A stretch of DNA of 5,100 nt from Bacteroidota bacterium (GTDB taxonomy: Bacteria > Bacteroidota > Bacteroidia > Cytophagales > Hymenobacteraceae). Below are positions 1 to 5,100 of this stretch, one piece after another. The stretch lies in the NCBI GenBank assembly GCA_023424725.1, contig JAFADQ010000184.1:1-5100 (forward strand). Reading direction: 5' to 3'. The first letter of the stretch is position 1, and every line of letters starts with the position of its first letter. The translations under genes were made by a program, and so were the position numbers. The notes under the pieces are model-generated. The model was not told the DNA's origin. It saw only the letters and a program-made list of their open reading frames with translations, and ran no database searches.

Positions 1-1034
1 GCCTGAGTGCCCGCATAAAACCCGAACATGGTTTTGTGGTTTCGCACATAGGTGGTATCGGTGGTTTCGGCAGTGGTTTCCAGCGCTTCTTCGGTAGTTA
101 AATTTTCAGTAACAGAATCGGCGGCGGCCAAAACACTATCGGGTGCGGCTATGGCAGCGGTGCTGTTTTGCTCCGGAGTTGCCGTTGTGCCGGTTTCGGT
201 TGCCTGGTTTTCGGTTTTATTGGTTAGTGTGCCTTCTGCTATAGCAGCAGCAATTGCCTTATTTGCAAGGTTTTGGTTAGCGCCTGAGGTATTGCCGGCA
301 TTGTTTTGGTTGTTTAATTTCCCGGAAGCGTTGCTGTTTTGCTCTGTACCGGCCGGGTTTTTGGCCTCTGCAGGTGTTGTGGTTATTTTTGCATTTGTTA
401 CAGATGGCGCGGTTTTACCGGCCAAAGCAACAGAACCTGTATTAGCTGCGCCAGGTGTTACTTTGTTGTTTCCTGCGTTTGTTAAGGCAGCTTTGTTTTC
501 GGTAAATCCGTTAACAGCCACTTTTTTCTTTTTGCTGTTCGCGATTGCCAGATTTCCGGTTGCCGGAGTTTTGCCCGCATTAAGTTTTGCGGTTTGCCCG
601 CCCGCATTGTTTGCCGATGGGTTTTGGGTTGCAGCAGCCTGGTTTTTGCCGCGCGCAGCCTGCGGGTTTTTAGCATTTATATTGTTGATCGCGGGCTTGT
701 TTACATCCTTCTCCGGATAAATAACTTCAGATTCTTCTTTCTGTAGCGCTGCGTTTTCTGTTCTGGCTTTTCCGGTTGTTGCCGAAGCGGCTTCTGTTGG
801 TTGTTGGGTTGCGATGGCCGTGTTTTTTATGCTTTCTGCCGGCAACAGGCGCAGCAAAAGCCAGGCTGTTGCTACAGACAAAAGCAAAAGCGCCGCCAGC
901 CGCCGGCCAATTACCTTTTTAGGTGGTTTGGCCGGAGCTATGTCTTCTTTTATCCGGTGCCAGGCCTGGGCGGGTGGTTGTTCTTCGTGGCCCTGCAATC
1001 GTTGCCGGAAAAAATCTTCTAACTGATCATCCAT
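1..1034 (-). CDS. Membrane-anchored sigma-factor partner with long low-complexity periplasmic linker; probable outer-membrane beta-barrel family protein, 3' end off window
   Basis: The minus-strand frame starting at ATG 1034-1032 showed no stop wherever I read it and runs off the left edge, giving about 344 codons of a longer protein. Residues 1-32 are a charged cytoplasmic head (MDDQLEDFFRQRL, then PPAQAWHRI). Residues 33-45 are basic and proline-rich, and about 46-64 form one transmembrane helix rich in Leu and Ala. Residues about 68-330 are low complexity, dominated by Asn, Ala, Thr, Gln, Lys and Gly, turning acidic and Thr-rich near 299-330. The last residues seen (MFGFYAGTQ, from 336) look like the first strand of a beta-barrel. 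From memory, Bacteroidota proteins with this short head plus helix usually end in an outer-membrane beta-barrel (OMP_b-brl type) and sit beside ECF sigma factors; the barrel itself lies outside the window. The start overlaps the sigma stop by 8 nt, implying translational coupling and a possible anti-sigma role. An in-frame ATG at 1040 would add two residues. Confidence 0.8.
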   Translation of the reverse strand, partial: MDDQLEDFFRQRLQGHEEQPPAQAWHRIKEDIAPAKPPKKVIGRRLAALLLLSVATAWLLLRLLPAESIKNTAIATQQPTEAASATTGKARTENAALQKEESEVIYPEKDVNKPAINNINAKNPQAARGKNQAAATQNPSANNAGGQTAKLNAGKTPATGNLAIANSKKKKVAVNGFTENKAALTNAGNNKVTPGAANTGSVALAGKTAPSVTNAKITTTPAEAKNPAGTEQNSNASGKLNNQNNAGNTSGANQNLANKAIAAAIAEGTLTNKTENQATETGTTATPEQNSTAAIAAPDSVLAAADSVTENLTTEEALETTAETTDTTYVRNHKTMFGFYAGTQ

Positions 1035-1575
1035 TGGCATAAGAGGTTATAGATAATTTGGCAAGCATTTGTTTTAGCATGGCTTTCGCCTTAAATAACT
1101 GCGACCGCGAAGTGCCCTCGGTAATATTAAGCATTTCGGCAATTTCGGGGTGCGAGTAGCCCTCTACGGCGTGCAGGTTAAACACCAACCGGTAACCTTC
1201 GGGAAGTTTGTTGATGATCTTCATCAGGTCCTGGGCCGAGAGGTGGTTTACCGCGTCGGGTTGCACGGCGCCCTCTTCGGGGTAATCGCCCCACTCTATG
1301 TTTTGGTAGTGCGCTTTGTTTTTGTGAAAGTTGTTGATGGCCGTGCGCACGAAAATACGCTTCATCCAGCCCTCAAAAGATCCTCCCTCGAAGGTGTTGA
1401 TGTGTTTGTAAACTTTTACGAATGCGTCGTGGAAAACATCTTCGGCTTCAAAATCGGTTTTAGCATAGCGCTTGCAAATAGCCATCATACGCCCGGCATA
1501 TAGCTTATACAGGGCCTCCTGAAAAGAAGGCTTTTCTTTTTTGCAACCGTCTATTATTTCCTGTTCTGAATACAC
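1027..1575 (-). CDS. ECF (sigma-70 family) RNA polymerase sigma factor
   Basis: This 182-residue protein has the size and two-domain layout of an extracytoplasmic-function sigma factor. Region 2 spans about residues 20-88, with the core-binding and -10-reading helices around AEDVFHDAFVKVYKHI (44-59), then SFEGWMKRIFVRTAINNF (66-83). A linker follows, and region 4 spans about 114-170 with the helix-turn-helix GYSHPEIAEMLNITEGTSRS (139-158) that would contact the -35 element. It would direct RNA polymerase to a small regulon, perhaps of envelope genes. The start is GTG (1575-1573). No in-frame ATG, GTG or TTG occurs upstream before the in-frame stop at 1722-1720, and the N-terminus MYSEQEIIDGC fits the family, so GTG is well supported. 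The stop TGA (1029-1027) lies inside the first codons of the next gene. The family is certain; the regulon and signal are unknown. Confidence 0.95.
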   Translation of the reverse strand: MYSEQEIIDGCKKEKPSFQEALYKLYAGRMMAICKRYAKTDFEAEDVFHDAFVKVYKHINTFEGGSFEGWMKRIFVRTAINNFHKNKAHYQNIEWGDYPEEGAVQPDAVNHLSAQDLMKIINKLPEGYRLVFNLHAVEGYSHPEIAEMLNITEGTSRSQLFKAKAMLKQMLAKLSITSYANG

Positions 1576-1833
1576 TCGTATGGCATTCGTTAAGTACGGT
1601 AGCGCTTTGCTGCTGGCAGCCTGTAATTTGGTGCCCGCAGGGTTGCACTTTGGTTTTTCCGGTAAAACAGAAGCACTCTGGCTGGTGGTAAACTGCCTTG
1701 GGGGTGCTTTAAAGTTCTTTCATTGGTTGTTTTTTGTTTGTCCGTGCCGCCTGGTTTTTCTTCTCTCTTTGGGCAAACTGGTATTACTTCCGGCCTTTCT
1801 GTGGCCGGTATTGTTTACTGCACATCCAGCCTT
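1576..1833. other. Intergenic region upstream of the sigma factor
   Basis: This 258-nt gap separates the lipoprotein stop from the sigma-factor start and should hold the sigma promoter if the pair is transcribed separately. I found no convincing match to the Bacteroidota housekeeping promoter (TTG then TAnnTTTG) on the minus strand. It contains a GC-rich stem-loop (1790-1808). Minus-strand micro-ORFs occur, for example a 13-codon frame overlapping the stem-loop and a short ATG frame crossing the sigma GTG start, but nothing marks them as genuine leader peptides. Confidence 0.5.
1790..1808 (-). terminator. Stem-loop after the lipoprotein gene, weak terminator candidate
   Basis: A perfect 6-bp inverted repeat, CCGGCC (1790-1795) and GGCCGG (1803-1808), has a 7-nt loop and begins 25 nt past the lipoprotein stop. 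On the minus strand it is followed by AAGTAATACC rather than a T-run, so it does not look like a classical intrinsic terminator. It could instead stabilise the lipoprotein mRNA 3' end. Confidence 0.3.
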
Positions 1834-2517
1834 TTATGGGGTCTGAATATTGGTTAATTCTGTAATTCCTGATTTTACTTTTACTGTAACCCAGGCCTTG
1901 TCGGTACCGTTGGCGCCGTTAATCTGGTAATAGAATTTAACAATTTTTGGTCCGGGTTCTGTTGGCGTAAAAATAATGGCATGGTCGTTTGCCGGATCTA
2001 CAACTGCCTCGCCGCCCTGTATATATTGCATCGGTACGGTTAAGGCCACGCGGCCGCAGGTATTGTCGTTATCGAGCAGCTTAAGTAAGCGCACCGGTTT
2101 TGGGTATTCGGTTTCGGCCGCATCGGCTAGCGCGCGCACCTGGCAGGCGCCCATGTCCATCACTTTTATGCGGATGGTAGCCGTCTGGCAATCGCCGGTT
2201 TTGCAAACTTTATAGTTTATTACCTCTTCGGTTTTGGTATCGGAATATGGTTTGTAGAGGTAGGTGCCGGTAACAGAATCAGGAATTAGCTCGCCGTTTT
2301 TGGGTTGCTCTATGGTAAGTTCTGCCTCTGCTGTAATGGTGTCGTTTGCCAGAATATCGAGCGAAATGGCTGTGTTTATCTGTGTAGAGAAAAAATCATC
2401 TGTCAGAATAATTTTTCCCGCATCAACCGGCATCACATCATCTTCGGAAGTGTCGCAGCCCGTAAACAGTAATACGCCTGAAAGTAAAACGGCCAGACTA
2501 CTGATTAACTTGTTCAT
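1834..2517 (-). CDS. Surface or periplasmic lipoprotein with two Ig-like (cadherin-like) repeats
   Basis: This 227-residue protein has a signal peptide II: the hydrophobic stretch at residues 4-18 leads to a lipobox LFTG-C21, so Cys21 should be lipidated. The following DTSEDD is an acidic cluster of the kind that in Bacteroidota can direct lipoproteins to the cell surface (inference). Two similar modules follow. The first (about 45-120) holds ISLDILANDT, then LTIEQPKNGEL and TGTYLYKPYSD, ending TATIRIKVM. The second (about 138-215) repeats the pattern with LLKLLDNDN, GGEAVVDPANDHAIIFTPT and AWVTVKVKSG. The pattern 'LDxLxND ... P xxG ... Y xP' is typical of bacterial Ig-like or cadherin-like tandem repeats found in adhesins. 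Cys105, Cys110, Cys125 and Cys154 could pair. No catalytic motif is seen, so a binding or structural role is most likely. ATG 2517-2515 starts directly at the signal peptide. It shares orientation with the sigma factor, but a 258-nt gap makes co-transcription uncertain. Confidence 0.85.
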   Translation of the reverse strand: MNKLISSLAVLLSGVLLFTGCDTSEDDVMPVDAGKIILTDDFFSTQINTAISLDILANDTITAEAELTIEQPKNGELIPDSVTGTYLYKPYSDTKTEEVINYKVCKTGDCQTATIRIKVMDMGACQVRALADAAETEYPKPVRLLKLLDNDNTCGRVALTVPMQYIQGGEAVVDPANDHAIIFTPTEPGPKIVKFYYQINGANGTDKAWVTVKVKSGITELTNIQTP

Positions 2518-2599
2518 GTGTTTATAAATGAGGTATTTCGGAATGTTTTAAACCAAGACAATTTGCGGGCCGTTTGCGTTGCCTGAGGCTAGTATTTAG

Positions 2600-2627
2600 T
2601 TTTATTGCGCAATTTATCACAATAAAA
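2600..2627. promoter_or_regulatory. Inverted repeat, possible operator upstream of the lipoprotein gene
   Basis: The 8-bp arms TTTTATTG (2600-2607) and CAATAAAA (2620-2627) are perfect inverted copies separated by 12 nt. Within the same site lies the 10-bp palindrome ATTGCGCAAT (2604-2613). It is 83-110 nt upstream of the lipoprotein ATG, a plausible place for a dimeric regulator or a structured leader. Function is inferred from symmetry and position only. Confidence 0.35.
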
Positions 2628-2675
2628 TCAGAATATAATTACGTAAACCTGGTTGAAATAAAATATTCTTGATTT
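2625..2675. repeat. Imperfect inverted repeat upstream of the lipoprotein gene
   Basis: AAATCAGAATAT (2625-2636) pairs with ATATTCTTGATTT (2663-2675): twelve pairs with one bulged base and a 26-nt loop. Its left arm shares three bases with the right arm of the inverted repeat at 2600-2627, so the two could form alternative structures. AT-rich arms of this length can arise by chance in such sequence, so confidence is modest. Confidence 0.3.
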
Positions 2676-2874
2676 ATGCCGGCGCACACAAGTTTTTGAT
2701 GCCCACAGGGTTTAACAGATTTAGAGTTACTGGTTTATGTTTGAAAGAAACCTGAACGTATTCTTTTAACCAAGGAGTAAATAGCCTTTTCGATAAAAAT
2801 AGGCCTGAAGTATAAACTTTACACAGTTTCTCCTTATCGGTGTTAAAAGCACCATTATTTACCCTGCAACGGGC

Positions 2875-2895
2875 AAAAAAATGGCCGCCGCAGCC
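2875..2895 (-). terminator. Possible intrinsic terminator of the FRG gene
   Basis: On the minus strand, three bases after the FRG stop codon, GGCT (2895-2892) can pair with GGCC (2886-2883), including one G-T pair, around a 5-nt loop. One A and then seven T residues follow (2881-2875). The T-run and position fit an intrinsic terminator; the short stem keeps confidence low. Confidence 0.35.
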
Positions 2896-2898
2896 TGT

Positions 2899-3717
2899 TT
2901 AAATTAAGCTGCCGGCATCGAAAGAGGCGTTTGGGTTGCGGGTGCTGTAATGGCGGTGCAGCCACTCGCTCAGCCCGTTTAGGCCCGGAAAAAGAACCCG
3001 TTCGGTAATGTTGGCCTGGTCTAGCTTGTCGCGGATTTCCCAGCGTAAATGCGCCGGAATTATTATCCTGAAATACAACTCCGGGTGCTCTTCCAGCCAT
3101 TTATCCAGCTGCGCGGTGGCGCTAGACATCATCGCGAACAAGGCAAACTGGTGCACAATGCGCGCATCTAAAGAGGGCGGCTCCAGAAACATCACGTAAT
3201 CTTTTTGCTGCAAAAGCTCCAGCTCGTTAAGCGAGGCGCAAACCGGCTCCAGAATTTCGGGGGTAAAAACGTTGGCGCCTACCAGATCGAGGGCGGTTTT
3301 AAGTTCGGGCGGTAAATATTCTTTGGCTTTTACATAGTTAACGGCCCATATTACAGATTCCAGCTCAGAATGCAGCGCGGCAGTGGCGAAGTGCAGGGCT
3401 ACGTAGGGCGAGTACGTCCAGTCCAGCAAACGGGTAGGCAAACCGTGGTGCTGCGCCACGGCCATCCAGTTCCAGACGGAGTTGCCGGGCGATGCCGTGC
3501 TGTGCGCGTATTTCCGGAAGTTGCGGAGTAAGTGCGCCTCTAAATCGGAGTAGGGGCCACCCAGGCGCATGAGGCTGGTGCTGAGATCGAACTGCGAATT
3601 CCACAAGCCGCGGTACACATAGTTAGAGCGATGGCGCTGTATTTTATCGTTCCAGGAGTCGCGGAAAAGCTCGGTTTGCAGTTCTTCCCAACTGTTTACG
3701 GTTATATCGTTAATCAT
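2899..3717 (-). CDS. FRG domain-containing protein, function unknown
   Basis: This 272-residue soluble protein, with no signal peptide or membrane helix, matches the FRG family (Pfam FRG, named for an N-terminal F/Y-R-G motif). Hallmarks seen in order are YVYRGLWNSQFDLSTSLMR (33-51) with the YRG at 35-37, the acidic/basic helix LEAHLLRNFRKYA (59-71), WMAVAQHHGLPTRLLDW (84-100) followed by SPYVALHFA, then PSLDARIVHQFALFA (181-195). The C-terminal block is ITERVLFPGLNGLSEWL (237-253). The conserved Arg, His and Asp residues suggest an enzymatic pocket, but the family's activity is not established as far as I know. In the third block the Gly usual after Gln in relatives (QxGxF, from memory) appears to be Ala. 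The ATG at 3717-3715 is the natural start. It stands alone: a 381-nt gap follows and it diverges from the gene at 4079. The coding sequence is GC-rich; 3421-3480 has 38 G or C in 60. A defence or toxin role is possible but unsupported here. Confidence 0.88.
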   Translation of the reverse strand: MINDITVNSWEELQTELFRDSWNDKIQRHRSNYVYRGLWNSQFDLSTSLMRLGGPYSDLEAHLLRNFRKYAHSTASPGNSVWNWMAVAQHHGLPTRLLDWTYSPYVALHFATAALHSELESVIWAVNYVKAKEYLPPELKTALDLVGANVFTPEILEPVCASLNELELLQQKDYVMFLEPPSLDARIVHQFALFAMMSSATAQLDKWLEEHPELYFRIIIPAHLRWEIRDKLDQANITERVLFPGLNGLSEWLHRHYSTRNPNASFDAGSLI

Positions 3718-3873
3718 AGTAAAACAATGCCAATTTGCTGACTGAAGGCTACGGAAGAAACCCGGCCGGCGATGCCCGGAAATTTAAGTATAATCTAAAG
3801 AAAACCAGAAATTGATGATGTATTAATATGCGTAACCGGTAATAAGAACCTGATTTAGCCTGCATCACTCATA

Positions 3874-3890
3874 TTTTTGCCCTTCACAGC
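3874..3890 (+). repeat. Direct repeat, left copy
   Basis: TTTTTGCCCTTCACAGC at this site recurs at 5084-5100 with one mismatch (T to C at the tenth base). Extending leftward to 30 nt (3861-3890 against 5071-5100) still gives 23 identical positions. The two copies are in the same orientation on either side of the T9SS gene. The left copy is followed 28 nt later by the palindromic element; the right copy is cut by the window edge. Confidence 0.6.
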
Positions 3891-3918
3891 CTTTTCATCA
3901 ACTCAAAAATCCCTCTGG

Positions 3919-3980
3919 CGCAAGTCTTTAGCGAAGCGGTGACTTGTGACTTTTTATGATCGAAAGTCTTCAGACTTGCG
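3919..3980. repeat. REP-like palindromic element with 9-bp inverted ends
   Basis: The outer ends CGCAAGTCT (3919-3927) and AGACTTGCG (3972-3980) are perfect 9-bp inverted repeats bounding 62 bp. Two internal hairpins are possible: CAAGTC (3921-3926) with GACTTG (3941-3946), whose 14-nt loop contains a smaller GC-GAA-GC hairpin; and CGAAAGTCT (3961-3969) with AGACTTGCG (3972-3980), one mismatch. A tandem GTGACTT doublet lies at 3939-3952. Four copies or variants of one AAGTC-type core in alternating orientation in a non-coding gap is the architecture of REP/BIME or small MITE elements. No transposase is present in the window, so membership of a genome-wide family is inference. Confidence 0.55.
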
Positions 3981-4078
3981 AAATACAAAACTCCAAACAG
4001 CATCAAACTTTCAGTGTAAATACGGTATTTTTTATTGCATAATTTTTATATATTGTCCGCTCCTAATGCTTGTCTAAT

Positions 4079-5035
4079 ATGAAACACTTTTATAAACTCA
4101 TCTTCTTTTGCCTGCTGATGCCAAATATAGGGCTGGCACAGGGGAATTTAGTTCCGAATTTTAGCTTTGAAGATACAGTTTCTTGCCCATTTGCCACTGA
4201 TGACATTGATGCTGCTTCAGGCTGGTATAATGCGAGTGGCTCACCAGATTATTTCCATCCCTGCGCGAACTCGATAACTCCTCAAAATGGTGTGCCTCAA
4301 AATACAGCAGGTTTTCAATACCCTTATAATGGTGAGGCATACGCTGGGGTAATTACTTATGCAACATCAAGCCCTAACGTTAGGGAGTATATTGGAATTC
4401 TTCTTCACCAACCATTAGCTATAGGTACAGAATATTTTGTTTCTGCTTTTATATCAAAGGGAGATGCCAGTTCTGTTGCTTGGAATAATGATTGCGCCAC
4501 AAACAACTTCGGCTATAGGTTTTCTACATCTAAGTATGATGAATTTGTCTTCACTTTTGCCCAACCAGACAATTTCTCTCAAATACATTCTGATGATGTT
4601 ATTACCGATTCTACTAATTGGGTCCAAATTTCAGGCTCTTTCATCGCCGACTCTGCCTATACTTATCTGAGGATTGGTAATTTTTATGATAATAGCAATA
4701 CTAATATTACACCTTGCACAGGGGATGCTTATTATTATGTAGATGCAGTGTGTGTTTCCACCGATTCGCTGGCTTGTGAAGTCACAACTACAGTAAACCC
4801 AACTCATACGAAAAGTGTCCTCTCTGTTTTCCCCAATCCCGCGCAAGACCTAATCTCCGTTTCCAATAAACAAAGCGTTAGGAATTACAGTATCCTCGAC
4901 ATTACAGGCAGACAAGTGAAGGAAGGCAGAATTTCGGCTACTAATAATTTCTTAAATGTTTCTTTCTTGCCGAACGGAATGTATTACCTCCGGCTGGAGG
5001 AATCTGGCGCCGTTAAATTTATTATTTCCCGTTAA
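4079..5035 (+). CDS. Secreted protein with T9SS type A C-terminal sorting domain
   Basis: From ATG 4079 the protein has 318 residues. A TTG three codons upstream (4070) is a possible but less likely start; the ATG puts the Lys-His-containing N-region directly before the hydrophobic core. A signal peptide covers residues 1-20 or 21 (cleavage near GLAQ). The mature part opens with NLVPNFSFED (23-32), the usual start of a galactose-binding-like beta-sandwich in Bacteroidota secreted proteins, and continues with SPDYFHPC (55-62), NTAGFQYPYNGEAYAGV (75-91) and REYIG, ending near YYYVDAVCVSTDSLACE. Six cysteines in the mature part could form disulfides. The last 73 residues (246-318) are a type A sorting domain: SVFPNPAQDLISVS, SILDITGRQVKEG, LPNGMYYLRL and KFIIS. 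It should cross the outer membrane by T9SS and be released or surface-attached; the ligand is unknown. It is unlike its neighbours in base composition: 4681-4740 has 17 G or C in 60. Direct repeats flank it. Confidence 0.92.
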   Translation: MKHFYKLIFFCLLMPNIGLAQGNLVPNFSFEDTVSCPFATDDIDAASGWYNASGSPDYFHPCANSITPQNGVPQNTAGFQYPYNGEAYAGVITYATSSPNVREYIGILLHQPLAIGTEYFVSAFISKGDASSVAWNNDCATNNFGYRFSTSKYDEFVFTFAQPDNFSQIHSDDVITDSTNWVQISGSFIADSAYTYLRIGNFYDNSNTNITPCTGDAYYYVDAVCVSTDSLACEVTTTVNPTHTKSVLSVFPNPAQDLISVSNKQSVRNYSILDITGRQVKEGRISATNNFLNVSFLPNGMYYLRLEESGAVKFIISR

Positions 5036-5055
5036 ATCAATTAAACTAATTTAAC
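5031..5055 (+). terminator. Weak AT-rich stem-loop at the end of the T9SS-cargo gene
   Basis: GTTAAAT (5031-5037, including the stop codon) can pair with ATTTAAC (5049-5055) around an 11-nt loop. There is no GC-rich stem and no T-run after it, so this is at best a transcript-end structure. Confidence 0.2.
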
Positions 5056-5083
5056 AGGTAAATCTTCGCCTCTACCACCCACT

Positions 5084-5100
5084 TTTTTGCCCCTCACAGC
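5084..5100 (+). repeat. Direct repeat, right copy, truncated by window edge
   Basis: TTTTTGCCCCTCACAGC matches 3874-3890 at 16 of 17 positions, in the same orientation, starting 48 nt after the T9SS gene stop. The match reaches the last base of the window, so the repeat may well continue beyond it. Confidence 0.6.

Larger units (their letters stand above)
2518..2898. other. Intergenic region between FRG gene and lipoprotein gene
   Basis: This AT-rich, 381-nt gap has frequent stops in all frames and no supportable gene. It should contain the FRG gene's transcript end (possible terminator at 2875-2895) and the lipoprotein promoter. Two overlapping inverted repeats lie about 83-158 nt upstream of the lipoprotein start (2600-2627 and 2625-2675). 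A small hairpin, GGTG (2839-2842) with CACC (2850-2853), is also present. No promoter matched the Bacteroidota consensus well. Confidence 0.5.
3718..4078. other. Divergent intergenic region between FRG and T9SS-cargo genes
   Basis: This 361-nt non-coding region must carry promoters for both divergent genes. It holds a repeat motif (3874-3890) and a palindromic element (3919-3980), followed by an AT-rich stretch (about 4015-4056) likely to contain the promoter for the plus-strand gene. Within it, TATTTTTT at 4026-4033 resembles the Bacteroidota -7 box TAnnTTTG at all but the last base, but I found no matching -33 TTG at the right spacing. No RNA gene is recognised. Confidence 0.5.

Noticed and set aside
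52..720. Long plus-strand open frame encoding a Val/Ala/Phe-rich hydrophobic protein
   Set aside because: It is antisense to the low-complexity linker of the sigma partner; the Asn, Ala, Thr and Lys codons of the true gene read backwards as Val, Phe, Ala and Leu without stops. The minus frame continues directly from the sigma factor and has a sensible head and membrane helix.
1541..1846. Plus-strand open frame of 101 codons, hydrophobic, over the sigma leader
   Set aside because: It overlaps the start of the sigma gene and the end of the lipoprotein gene on the opposite strand, has no recognisable domain, and its hydrophobic character is what antisense of this sequence gives. A small membrane protein cannot be fully excluded.
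2855..3100. Minus-strand frame of 81 codons overlapping the end of the FRG gene
   Set aside because: It lies in another frame of the strongly supported FRG gene, is rich in Arg, Pro and Gln as expected of an out-of-frame reading, and has no family features.
3921..3955. Hairpin followed by a T-run read as a plus-strand terminator
   Set aside because: No plus-strand gene lies upstream to be terminated; the hairpin is better explained as part of the larger symmetric element at 3919-3980.
3874..3980. CRISPR-like array
   Set aside because: The repeated cores are short, in alternating orientation and unevenly spaced, without regular spacers or cas genes.
4631..4846. Minus-strand frame of 71 codons within the T9SS-cargo gene
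   Set aside because: It is antisense to a gene with clear signal peptide and sorting domain, with no recognisable motif of its own.

Overview
The window reads as a piece of chromosome from a Bacteroidota bacterium, probably Cytophagales (inference). The evidence is a type IX secretion (T9SS) C-terminal sorting domain, a lipoprotein with an acidic stretch after its lipid-modified cysteine, an ECF sigma factor next to a membrane-anchored protein that looks like the start of an outer-membrane beta-barrel family, and start sites without clear Shine-Dalgarno sequences.

Layout. Four genes lie on the minus strand and one on the plus strand. Reading the minus strand from right to left: an FRG-domain protein (3717-2899), a 381-nt gap, a two-repeat Ig-like lipoprotein (2517-1834), a 258-nt gap, an ECF sigma factor with a GTG start (1575-1027), and a membrane-anchored protein with a very long Asn/Ala/Thr-rich linker (from 1034, running off the left edge). 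The sigma stop and the next start overlap by 8 nt, so these two are almost certainly one translationally coupled unit. On the plus strand, 4079-5035 encodes a secreted T9SS-sorted protein, divergent from the FRG gene.

How the parts may work together. The sigma factor and its downstream partner form a regulatory pair: the partner has a short cytoplasmic N-terminus, one membrane helix and a long periplasmic stretch, so it could hold or release the sigma factor in response to envelope state (inference). The lipoprotein lies upstream in the same direction but is separated by a long gap containing a stem-loop, so shared transcription is uncertain. The FRG protein is a single gene of unknown function followed by a possible terminator. 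The T9SS gene is visibly more AT-rich in places than its neighbours.

Non-coding content. The 361-nt gap between the FRG and T9SS genes contains a 62-bp palindromic element with perfect 9-bp inverted ends (3919-3980). A 17-nt motif just before it (3874-3890) recurs with one mismatch at the very end of the window (5084-5100), so the T9SS gene lies between direct copies of a repeat. The gap before the lipoprotein contains two overlapping inverted repeats that could be regulatory. No tRNA, rRNA, CRISPR array or transposase gene was seen. I did not find a clearly new system; the most unusual items are the repeat-flanked T9SS gene, the palindromic element and the linker architecture of the sigma partner.
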